In this document: in pieces, positions 53,401 through 58,897 of the stretch | Numbering within the stretch: position 1 is the stretch's first letter | Layout of the letters: every line of letters starts with the position of its first letter | Assembly: GCA_958403905.1 (NCBI GenBank) | Contig: CATXZD010000003.1 | Span: 155,988 to 219,987, forward strand | Length of the DNA stretch: 64,000 nt | Reading direction: 5' to 3' | DNA from: an uncultured Ruminococcus sp. | Lineage (GTDB): Bacteria > Bacillota > Clostridia > Oscillospirales > Acutalibacteraceae | The notes under the pieces: generated by a model | What the model was told of the DNA's origin: nothing | The model's database searches: none | The model's input: the letters and a program-made list of their open reading frames with translations, nothing else | Position numbers and translations under genes: made by a program

Positions 53401-53794
53401 GGTTTCGGATGCAGACGCAGATAACGCTAAGCTTAGCAGTCCGCTTACTGATTATACTTATGATGATTCTACGTATATTGAAACTCTTGCAACTGATAAA
53501 TCAATTGTTTCAGGTTCATTAAAAATTGACCCTAATGATGATACAAGAGCATTATATAAGTTTGAAATTAATAATGCTGACTATAATAACAAGAATAGAA
53601 TTGACTATTTTGTTAAGTTTGAAAATAAAAAGAGTTTCAGACATTATGTAATGAAAGCATATTATTATGTATACTATACTGATTCAAATGGCGACATTGT
53701 TTACCAACAAACTGCTCCACAGTACTTCTGCTTATTTGAAATCGGTAACTCAACGGCGGAAACAAACAATAATAATTCGTCAGAAACTGCATAA
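47492..53794 (+). CDS. giant secreted multidomain surface protein
   Basis: 2100 residues. The signal peptide (1-36) and first beta module (about 40-175, again ending T-Y-S-G-G) match those of the CotH protein upstream, so the two are relatives. Further Ig-like or InlB-like beta modules follow (for instance about 780-860 with Y-T-F-N... and K-A-K-T-G-Y-E-C; 1530-1610 with N-A-V-P-K-N-G-Y-V-F-V-E-W-G). No catalytic domain, dockerin, LPxTG or C-terminal membrane helix was seen; it ends in an Asn/Ser/Thr tail. Probably adhesive or carbohydrate-binding. How it is retained is unknown. GGAGG site; the 53-aa peptide gene follows in the same unit. Confidence 0.8.
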   Translation: MRHSIKRVGKRTLSIVLTLMMLVSTMVVGMVTFNAAAIPKNTTIYLDLSNASGFKKDSNPIYLAVTASSNSNYSADNLDTSGAGSYKPASDKWYTMSNVSGNIWSATVTDASSVGKVSFFSDDESSYDDVWLTNCTLGRTYDGTNNMFVIGSSTYHSDRKSNIYGGSWATYSGGSGGDTVTGDLLSVLKGEKVMFYYGDLWGSGEKFIRTSTSTSNNLDNGSSTQRTITKDSNSYNYHSRSVAAASAKYYISNSGSWSGVQMQENAVAGKAYVLNNNSGFSGSTANNVYSLSAGTTTVSTTAEPTIQNGSKLSVSTSNAGKSVVGITNSVKYCITSDNSSYSEYTLTNGTLDTSELADGTYTLKTVLSDGNIYVVGDTDTFTVESTQTLAKPGLAITDKGIITNFKSVTLTISNGSDFPDGTTFSLVDASGNTVKTLTSGNNTLKFSDTDIPTEEGKYTVVASCDGYKSSSSDEITLKKVQVYGVTLAVNDDADVSATFINAYGQSDTITEGMVTPIPVGNKVTVTATITDTANKAFSKFTYGGKNYVNNPAEITITENDGIIQTVINDVEKRKVKIAAIEYVDKVNHTEQTSGKYLSSNNLTYTFNGSSKTVTMTACAADPTAYFAFSSTEHSGWNGNGHKFYVYEVEVPSTVTSLRLDDKVNISLDSTSEYYAVYNYDGWKSKGFKTSDRYYKVDVVADKSVDSGATVSANGTASVNYASDNTIKLYKNQSNITLTATPSNTSAFSLERWNDGTTDITSPYTVVGEATLTAYFKANQTYTINLVKTDANLDSITSSPASQTYESNTVKVTVKAKTGYECSGLTVKTATDKNVTVTKNADGTYSFTMPGEDVTVTPTITAKQAVNVTVSSNDDTRGTATLTTTGAIYVGDSFTVKAAPKSDNTFKDFTVTGATQVGTVKNADGSTTGTFKATAQNVTVTANFEENSGTLVNNIYLIYGTDQNPSTWKNSLPIYKLSDGSFVAKFTDVSLSTNQTYYFGLSGSTSYKNMYWTSTSWSDVPVSSSDTTNVEANKSNYGLTENNVYTNYRFGNFKIVSDTVTGITICVGKDDGNGNVKEPYYQVIPTVEQLPEGTVTVYAKDGTSIEGGTHEMAETRVLEGYDKVISENAGDRDCRYRAHKDSYLTIQTTMDATRYSNGYYVYAFCINGLNYPALEIKSGVYQTTYKVTGDEKNSIVEITPVYYNKKIEEAGDYLTIYVDASQLEGRWGNTLSCYSYYYKKAGSKDAFCTTPYPGQPMLLGANGLYYTRFPRFAYDSTGTKILNPDNNNEPYLISGLTVNSYSENETHGQIYPDLNGKNLQTFDYDDFIYISNLGFDTLKFEIQCRDSVSNQHTLLGGATNAPDKSGTTIDLNVYANNSGWDDFDDFDGNKIDIIGNKLTPEQQTKDPIYIVSTGNQNTALGQWSTVWYVYNSKGEYITQGHPSDFISRNADETTSNPETTAYKAIKAKGYEGVPVKISYESNVGANGNTGTRIDGRWYYTKSTQSATVDVSVQYRNDSSSEWLDDTNDVSTAVSGTATIDGVTSKTFEMRNVTAKLNAVPKNGYVFVEWGTVDDEGNYTKLSNIKTAASDFMVDTNYHLVARFEKVEEGSLILTHRKYVGPNAVGGNGYYLLSAVIKDSQDNELASFPITEGEIVIPNIQEYRGCKIEITMTTRMRGINTFVDWYMMSPEGDYDNITQSEDVWGKTGEVSQTIVQWVDNLYNNAELVLNTLHYYSDIAQVTRNAVLNYKYYNRFNEERTYTKVIVLDDQYIQDHGYEITNELIYDNAPAIEDLYKDCVWRITEQTTSKNGTTATIWGTHSEILYNVSLDDGINPVVSTTVKYNNYLKNSNNEFYKAPNANADGIPFAYWLVTKDGKEVARCYANDFNLKIVDHYTITAVYEETRESSLTISEPKYTREQFTDESGNVKSDYLYVDFIVAYMNSNGILLSGDLASTMDYHTGLIVEFDRDIKVSDADADNAKLSSPLTDYTYDDSTYIETLATDKSIVSGSLKIDPNDDTRALYKFEINNADYNNKNRIDYFVKFENKKSFRHYVMKAYYYVYYTDSNGDIVYQQTAPQYFCLFEIGNSTAETNNNNSSETA

Positions 53795-53808
53795 AGGAGG
53801 TTTATTAA

Positions 53809-53970
53809 GTGAGAAAATTATATGAAGAACCAATATTTGAAGTTAATAAATTCTCTTTTGAGAGTATTTTAGCTGACAATTATGCTAAAGATAGTAACCC
53901 AGAGGGTGATTTGAGCGAAGGCGGCGAGAGTAGCGCAATTTCTTCGGATCCTTGGGGTGACGATGAATAA
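53809..53970 (+). CDS. 53-residue acidic peptide, possible modified-peptide precursor
   Basis: GTG start 8 bases after AAAGGAGG, a very good ribosome site, and 14 bases after the stop of the 2100-aa gene. The basic start and Y-E-E-P-I-F-E-V-N-K-F-S-F-E segment resemble leader-like starts of small peptides common in gut Firmicutes. The second half is acidic and Ser/Gly-rich (E-G-G-E-S-S-A-I-S-S-D-P-W-G-D-D-E). No cysteines, no signal peptide. An HprK-like kinase gene lies 1 kb downstream. A precursor role is inference. Confidence 0.72.
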   Translation: MRKLYEEPIFEVNKFSFESILADNYAKDSNPEGDLSEGGESSAISSDPWGDDE

Positions 53971-54000
53971 TCAGCTTTGTTTGTTCGATAACTAATTACG

Positions 54001-54025
54001 GAGGGGCAAATCTAATTTGCCCCTC
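54001..54025 (+). terminator. hairpin after the 53-residue peptide gene
   Basis: GAGGGGCAAAT-CTA-ATTTGCCCCTC, a perfect 11-bp stem, then TAACTTTAATA. A plausible terminator or processing site before the LRR gene. Confidence 0.65.
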
Positions 54026-54049
54026 TAACTTTAATAATGTGGTGATATT

Positions 54050-54910
54050 ATGAAAAATATAAAATTCACATTTGTTTCAGTTATAATTATTGTAGCGTTA
54101 CTGTTTGTTAATATAATTTCTGTTTCTGCGGCAACATACTTTAGCGATGGAAATTTTACCTTTAAGAAAAACGGTGACGATACAATTACAATTACTAAAT
54201 ATGAATTAAAAGACGGCAATATGGTTATCCCTGAATCAATTTTTGGCGATACTGTTATTGCAACTGATGCTTTTGCATTTTATAATAATGATTATATTGT
54301 AACAGCAACATTTCCAAATACGTTGACTTCAATCGGAGATTCCTCTTTTAATGAGGCATCTAACCTTACTTCGGTTGTTATTCCCGTAAGCTGTACATAT
54401 CTGGGAAACGGTGCTCTGCAAAACTGTCCTTCATTAAAAAATGTTGAGATTAATGCAAAGTTAACCGAAATTAATAATCAGGTGTTTTACAATTGTAAAA
54501 GCTTAGAAACAATTGATTTGCCTGCAACTGTAGAATCTATTGGAAGATTTGCTTTTTCTGATTGTACTGCGTTAAAATCTCTTACTATTCCTAAAGCAAC
54601 AACTTCTATTGCTTCAAATGCATTTAGAAATTGTCCGAATCTTACTCTTTTTGTTTATAAAGATTCTTATGCACATCAGTATGCCGAGGATAATAGCATA
54701 AATTATGAGCTTATTAATGAGTACGAAATCGGCGATGTTGATATGAGTGGGAAAATTGACATCAGAGACGCTACTCTCATACAGTCCTACTCTGCTGAAC
54801 TCAAAACACTCTCCGACTATCAGATTTCCATTGCAGATGTAAACGATGACGGAGCAGTTAATGTATCTGACGCAACGCAAATTCAGAGAATTCTTGCTGA
54901 ATTTGTATAA
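54050..54910 (+). CDS. secreted leucine-rich-repeat (BspA-like) protein with dockerin
   Basis: 286 residues. Signal peptide 1-26. Residues about 30-215 are BspA-type LRRs: repeated F-P-N-T-L-T-S-I-G-D-S-S-F, I-P-x-S/A-x-T...A-F-S-D-C-T-A-L-K-S-L-T-I. A complete dockerin follows (about 227-286) with both calcium loops: D-V-D-M-S-G-K-I-D-I-R-D-A and D-V-N-D-D-G-A-V-N-V-S-D-A. Likely an adhesion subunit bound to a cohesin scaffold outside this window. GGTG ribosome site. Confidence 0.88.
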   Translation: MKNIKFTFVSVIIIVALLFVNIISVSAATYFSDGNFTFKKNGDDTITITKYELKDGNMVIPESIFGDTVIATDAFAFYNNDYIVTATFPNTLTSIGDSSFNEASNLTSVVIPVSCTYLGNGALQNCPSLKNVEINAKLTEINNQVFYNCKSLETIDLPATVESIGRFAFSDCTALKSLTIPKATTSIASNAFRNCPNLTLFVYKDSYAHQYAEDNSINYELINEYEIGDVDMSGKIDIRDATLIQSYSAELKTLSDYQISIADVNDDGAVNVSDATQIQRILAEFV

Positions 54911-54929
54911 TAAATTTTTGCATATTACC

Positions 54930-54968
54930 TTAGGGAACGATGTATTTGTCGTTCCCTAAAATATTATT
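54930..54968 (+). terminator. terminator-like hairpin after the LRR-dockerin gene
   Basis: TTAGGGAACGA and TCGTTCCCTAA around an 8-base loop, then AAATATTATTTT. The kinase gene starts 12 bases beyond it, so read-through may occur. Confidence 0.7.
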
Positions 54969-54979
54969 TTGGAGTAAAA

Positions 54980-55681
54980 ATGAAGTATCTTATTGCTGAT
55001 TTAGTAACAGAGTTTGAACCAAAACACAGTCATTTAAAAAAACTTGCAAAGCCTTTTGAATATTTTGGTGACAGGAAAACCGATATTACCGTTTCACTTT
55101 CTGACGAATATATTAATTCTATGTTGAAGAAAATGGTTCCCGGTACAACAATCGGTGTTGCGGAGGAATTTTGCTATGCCGGAAGTTTTTGCCGAAGCGT
55201 AATAAAACATAGTGCAATGCTGATTCATTCTTCTGCGATTGAATACAACGGCAATGCTTATCTGTTTTCTGCACTTTCAGGAGTAGGAAAGTCCACCCAT
55301 ACTGCGCTGTGGCGAAAGGCTTTTGGCAACGCTGTGAAAATGATTAATGATGATAAGCCTGTTGTACGAATTTCGGGTGGAAAAGCGGTGGCATACGGAA
55401 CACCTTTTGACGGCGGAAGCAAAATAGCAAATAATATTTCTGCACCGCTCGGTGCTGTTGTGTTCATTGAAAGAGGGGAGAAAAACTCAATCAGAAAGGC
55501 AGAAACATCTGAAATAATTAAAAATCTCTATTTTTCAACGGCGCATTTTATAGGTAGGAGCACGGCTGATAAAATGCTGACGAATTTTGAAAATCTGCTT
55601 TACTGTACCGATTTTTACATACTAACCTGTAATACGGATATTTCCGCGGCTTACACGGCACGAAATGCGATTGTAAAATAA
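54980..55681 (+). CDS. HprK-like (HPr serine kinase-related) kinase
   Basis: 233 residues. A P-loop F-S-A-L-S-G-V-G-K-S-T-H-T-A-L-W at about 92-107, preceded by H-S-S-A-I-E-Y-N-G-N-A-Y-L and followed by I-N-D-D-K-P-V (Walker B-like) and G-T-P-F-D-G. This is the pattern of the short HprK-related proteins found in lasso-peptide and other modified-peptide clusters, where some phosphorylate the precursor. It lacks the N-terminal domain of true HprK. No PqqD-like or maturase gene is beside it. Ribosome site GGAG. Confidence 0.82.
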   Translation: MKYLIADLVTEFEPKHSHLKKLAKPFEYFGDRKTDITVSLSDEYINSMLKKMVPGTTIGVAEEFCYAGSFCRSVIKHSAMLIHSSAIEYNGNAYLFSALSGVGKSTHTALWRKAFGNAVKMINDDKPVVRISGGKAVAYGTPFDGGSKIANNISAPLGAVVFIERGEKNSIRKAETSEIIKNLYFSTAHFIGRSTADKMLTNFENLLYCTDFYILTCNTDISAAYTARNAIVK

Positions 55682-55692
55682 GATAATATTAG

Positions 55693-55732
55693 AAAATGCA
55701 AAGGTAGATGATTGCTGCCTTTGCATTTTTTG
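55693..55732 (+). terminator. terminator after the HprK-like gene
   Basis: AAAATGCAAAGGTAG and CTGCCTTTGCATTTT (one G-U pair) followed by TT. Confidence 0.85.
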
Positions 55733-55782
55733 TTTAATTGTATTTATTTTTGTATTGTTATCATGTATTTTTTGTTATTCTA

Positions 55783-55811
55783 TTGAAAAATTGTCACAGC
55801 TATGTTAAAAT
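55783..55811 (+). promoter_or_regulatory. cas3 promoter
   Basis: TTGAAA, 17 bases, TAAAAT, 59 bases upstream of cas3. It shows cas3 is transcribed separately from the cas5 operon. Confidence 0.6.
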
Positions 55812-55870
55812 ACATATAAAATTACTAAAATATAAAAATTAATTATTGAAATAGCCAAGGGGATATAGAC

Positions 55871-58024
55871 GTGAATTATATAGCTCACAGAAGAAGTGAA
55901 ACTGATAATGAAGAACAGCCTTTAATCGAACATTTAAAGAATGTTTCTGAATTGGCTGTAAAATTTTCTAAATGTCTTAATTTGTCTAATTATGCTGAAA
56001 CAATCGGGATGTTACACGACATTGGAAAATATAGCATTCGTTTTCAACAGAGGATTAACGGTGATGACCGAATAAAGGTTGACCATTCAACCTGCGGTGC
56101 ACAGGAGGCTTACAAAATGAAACTTCCTATGGCTGCTTTTTGCATTGCAGGACATCATGGTGGAATACCTGATGTTGGATATAAAGGGGATTGCGGTGAT
56201 AATTCAACGCTTATAGGCAGAATGAAAAAGAAAACAGAGGATTATTCGGCTTGGATTAATGAAATTGACCAAAGCTCCCTAAATCATATAATCGAACCTT
56301 TCACTAAAGACAGAATTACATACACTTTTATTTTACGTTTTTTATTTTCGTGTCTTGTTGATGCAGATTATCTTGACACCGAAAATTTTATGTCGAACGG
56401 TACAATTTTAAGGGAAAGCGGTGATGAACTTTCTTATCTGCTAGAACTGCTTAATAAGTACATTGACAAGTGGCAGAACCCAAGCGGAAAACTCAATGTT
56501 CTTAGAAATCAGATGCTCGGCGAATGTATTGAGTTTGGCAAAAGCAGTACCGATAATCTCTTCACCTTAACAGTTCCTACGGGCGGGGGCAAAACTGTTT
56601 CATCAATGGCATTTGCACTTAATTATGCTGTAAAACACGGAAAAAAGAGGATTATTTATGTAATTCCCTATACAAGCATTATTGAGCAGAACGCTGAGGT
56701 GTTCAGAAAAATTTTCGGCGTTAATAATGTGCTTGAAAATCATTCTAATTTCAATTTTGAGAGTTATGATGAAGAAACAAAAATTCAAATGATGCTTGCC
56801 GCAGAGAACTGGGATTCTCCAATCGTTGTAACTACAGCAGTTCAGTTTTTTGAGTCAATGTATTCTAACAAACCCTTTAAAAGCAGAAGAATTCATAATT
56901 TAGTTGACAGTGTTGTAATTTTTGACGAAGCGCAAATGATGCCGCTTGATTATCTTTTGCCTTGTGCAACGGTAATAAGACAGCTTGCAGAAAATTATAA
57001 TTCTGCCGTTGTTTTGTGTACCGCAACTCAGCCAAATTTTCAATCAATTTTGAATCTTACCGATAAGGGCGGAAGCAATTTAAATTTAAGTGAAATTTGT
57101 AAATCAGCTGAAAATCTGACAGATGATTTCAAGCGGGTGAATTTCAAATATGATGGTTCTCTTGAGGATGACGAAGTGGCATTGGAATTAAAGCAATGCA
57201 ATCAAGTCTTATGTATAGTTAATAAAAAGGCTCACGCACAAAAAATCTATTCATTACTCGGAGAGTCCAATGAGAATTTTCATTTATCTACGTATATGTA
57301 TCCTGCTCACCGCCGGAAAGTTCTTGAAACAATAAGAAAAAGACTTGAAAAAAATGAGCCTTGCAGGGTAGTTTCAACCAGCCTTATTGAGGCAGGTGTT
57401 GATATAGATTTTCCTACAGTTTACAGAGCCATTTCAGGTATTGATTCAATTTTGCAGGCAGGGGGAAGGTGCAACAGAGAAAATAAAAGAAAGCCCGCTG
57501 AAAGTATAGTACACATTTTCAATACGAATGAGGTGTTGCCGTATCAGCAGACAAACACCGATGCGTCAGTTGAAGTTATTAAAAAATACGGTAATAAAAT
57601 TTATCTCCCGGAAGCAATCAAAATGTATTTTGATAACCTATATTATTATCGAGATATTGATAAAACGCACAAGGTATTTGATAAGAAAGGTATAATAAAA
57701 GATCTTAGTGATTTGAAATTTGACTCTGTAGCTAAAAATTTCAAGATGATTGAAAACGATACCAAAACTCTGTATGTTTGTAATGAAGAAAATATAAAGG
57801 AAATTGAAGATTTAAGACACGGTAATTACTCAAAAGAGCTTTTTAGAAGCCTGCAAAAGTATGCAGTTAATCTTTATGAGAGAGATTTCAAAAAGCTTGA
57901 CGAGGCTTGCTGTGTTGAATACATTGACAATAGCTTTTATGTTTTATATGACGATAGATACTACAGTGAAAAAACAGGTATTACGTTTCCTGATGAAGAT
58001 GTTATTAAAGGTATATTTATATAA
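55871..58024 (+). CDS. cas3: CRISPR-associated helicase-nuclease Cas3 (type I-C)
   Basis: 717 residues. N-terminal HD nuclease: L-L-H-D-I-G-K (H49-D50) and G-H-H-G-G-I at about 96. Helicase: Walker A T-V-P-T-G-G-G-K-T at about 235, D-E-A-Q-M-M at about 354, motif III C-T-A-T-Q-P and motif VI-type G-G-R-C-N-R-E. Degrades DNA bound by Cascade. The GTG start is 8 bases from AAGGGG. Its stop is followed at once by the shared hairpin at 58025-58062. All key residues are present, so it should be active. Confidence 0.95.
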   Translation: MNYIAHRRSETDNEEQPLIEHLKNVSELAVKFSKCLNLSNYAETIGMLHDIGKYSIRFQQRINGDDRIKVDHSTCGAQEAYKMKLPMAAFCIAGHHGGIPDVGYKGDCGDNSTLIGRMKKKTEDYSAWINEIDQSSLNHIIEPFTKDRITYTFILRFLFSCLVDADYLDTENFMSNGTILRESGDELSYLLELLNKYIDKWQNPSGKLNVLRNQMLGECIEFGKSSTDNLFTLTVPTGGGKTVSSMAFALNYAVKHGKKRIIYVIPYTSIIEQNAEVFRKIFGVNNVLENHSNFNFESYDEETKIQMMLAAENWDSPIVVTTAVQFFESMYSNKPFKSRRIHNLVDSVVIFDEAQMMPLDYLLPCATVIRQLAENYNSAVVLCTATQPNFQSILNLTDKGGSNLNLSEICKSAENLTDDFKRVNFKYDGSLEDDEVALELKQCNQVLCIVNKKAHAQKIYSLLGESNENFHLSTYMYPAHRRKVLETIRKRLEKNEPCRVVSTSLIEAGVDIDFPTVYRAISGIDSILQAGGRCNRENKRKPAESIVHIFNTNEVLPYQQTNTDASVEVIKKYGNKIYLPEAIKMYFDNLYYYRDIDKTHKVFDKKGIIKDLSDLKFDSVAKNFKMIENDTKTLYVCNEENIKEIEDLRHGNYSKELFRSLQKYAVNLYERDFKKLDEACCVEYIDNSFYVLYDDRYYSEKTGITFPDEDVIKGIFI

Positions 58025-58107
58025 AAAGGAAAGCAGAGCATAAAAATGCCCTGCCTCCCTTTATAAATATGAAATTTATAGTATTTCAATCCACTGCTTT
58101 TGCAGAC
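58022..58107 (-). ncRNA. candidate crRNA-like regulatory RNA (single degenerate CRISPR repeat plus guide), CreR-like
   Basis: Read on the minus strand from 58107. First comes a 25-base degenerate repeat that keeps GTC at its 5' end and GTGGATTGAAAT at its 3' end but replaces the stem with CTGC-AAAA-GCAG. A guide starting ACTATAAATTTCATATT at 58082 follows, then a hairpin (58062-58025) and TTTATATAA. The hairpin has three A-C mismatches on the plus strand that become G-U pairs on the minus strand, so it is fully paired only as minus-strand RNA. The promoter at 58114-58142 places the start at 58107. The RNA would be about 85 bases. Its resemblance to CreR/CreA guides that direct Cascade to bind without cutting is inference. 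Confidence 0.72.
58025..58062 (-). terminator. terminator of the crRNA-like RNA, also at the end of cas3
   Basis: A 17-bp stem with a 4-base loop. Fully paired (three G-U) on the minus strand; 14 of 17 pairs on the plus strand. Confidence 0.75.
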
Positions 58108-58113
58108 AAATGA

Positions 58114-58142
58114 ATTATAACACACAGATTACTAAAAATCAA
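58114..58142 (-). promoter_or_regulatory. promoter of the crRNA-like RNA
   Basis: TTGATT (58142-58137), 17 bases, TATAAT (58119-58114) on the minus strand. Six bases separate the -10 from the G that opens the degenerate repeat. Confidence 0.72.
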
Positions 58143-58162
58143 ATATATAATTTCTGACACAT

Positions 58163-58182
58163 AATATAAAATATATAGTGAA
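58163..58182 (-). promoter_or_regulatory. candidate Cascade operator: PAM TTC plus partial guide match
   Basis: On the minus strand TTC (58182-58180) is followed by ACTATATATTTTATATT, which agrees with the first 17 guide bases except at positions 7 and 12; the match stops at 18. The site lies 8 bp from the cas5 -35 box and within 25 bp of the crRNA-like RNA promoter. Confidence 0.65.
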
Positions 58183-58190
58183 TAAAAATA

Positions 58191-58218
58191 TTGACAATAG
58201 TAATTATAGTGGTATAAT
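58191..58218 (+). promoter_or_regulatory. promoter of the cas5-cas2 operon
   Basis: TTGACA, 16 bases, TATAAT, both hexamers perfect, 31 bases upstream of cas5. Confidence 0.82.
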
Positions 58219-58249
58219 ATAACTAATAAAATATGAAAGGAGTGATATG

Positions 58250-58897
58250 ATGAGCATTAAAGTTGAGGTATGGGGCGACTATGCCTGCTTTTCAAGACCG
58301 GAACTGAAGATCGAACGTTTCACTTATGAATGCATAACTCCATCGGCTGCAAGGGGAATACTTGACGCGATAATGTGGCATCCGGGATTGGAGTGGATTA
58401 TCGATAAAATCTACATTTTAAGCCCAATTGAATTTACGAACATACGACGAAATGAAGTAAAGTCAAAGATAACTTCTTCAAAAGTTAAGACTGCCATGAG
58501 CGGAAAAAAAGTTGACCTTTATATTGATACAACTTCAGATATTCAACAAAGAGCGGCTACCGTACTAAAAAATGTTCATTACGTTATTGAAGCGCACTTT
58601 AAAATGACCGATAAGGCAAATGAGAGTGATAATCCGGCAAAATTTCAGGAGATGATGAAGCGTAGGTTGTGTAAAGGCCAATGCTACCATCAGCCGTATC
58701 TGGGATGCAGAGAATTCCCTGCAAAATTCCGTCAATGGGAATTTGACACTGTGCCAACCGTTGATGTTTCAAAAGATCTCGGGCTTATGCTTTATGACAT
58801 GGACTATTCTGATAAGGAAAACATAACACCGACATTTTTTATGGCAAAAATTATAAACGGAGCAATTGACCTTAAAGATTGCGAGGTGTTTAGGTAA
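58250..58897 (+). CDS. cas5c: Cas5c (Cas5d), type I-C crRNA-processing subunit
   Basis: 215 residues. It opens I-K-V-E-V-W-G-D-Y-A-C-F-S-R-P-E, then C-I-T-P-S-A-A-R-G-I-L-D-A-I-M-W-H-P, the I-C Cas5 signature. In type I-C this subunit replaces Cas6 and cuts the pre-crRNA while capping Cascade. Later Y-L-G-C-R-E-F-P-A is conserved. ATG at 58250 (7 bases from GGAG) preferred over 58247. Its stop overlaps the cas8c start (TAATG). Confidence 0.95.
   Translation: MSIKVEVWGDYACFSRPELKIERFTYECITPSAARGILDAIMWHPGLEWIIDKIYILSPIEFTNIRRNEVKSKITSSKVKTAMSGKKVDLYIDTTSDIQQRAATVLKNVHYVIEAHFKMTDKANESDNPAKFQEMMKRRLCKGQCYHQPYLGCREFPAKFRQWEFDTVPTVDVSKDLGLMLYDMDYSDKENITPTFFMAKIINGAIDLKDCEVFR

Noticed and set aside
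55845..55852. ATTGAAAT upstream of cas3, as a second degenerate CRISPR repeat
   Set aside because: Only 8 bases in very AT-rich DNA, no repeat-like 5' part, stem or promoter.
58110..58157. A 15-codon frame (M-N-Y-N-T-Q-I-T-K-N) between the RNA gene and its target, as a possible CreT-like toxin
   Set aside because: No ribosome site or plus-strand promoter, and it overlaps the minus-strand promoter. The guide target lies at the cas5 promoter rather than upstream of this frame.
58204..58213. Second guide seed match (ACTATAA, minus strand) inside the cas5 promoter
   Set aside because: The match stops after 7 bases and the adjacent triplet is ACC, not the type I-C PAM TTC. The site at 58163-58182 is far better.
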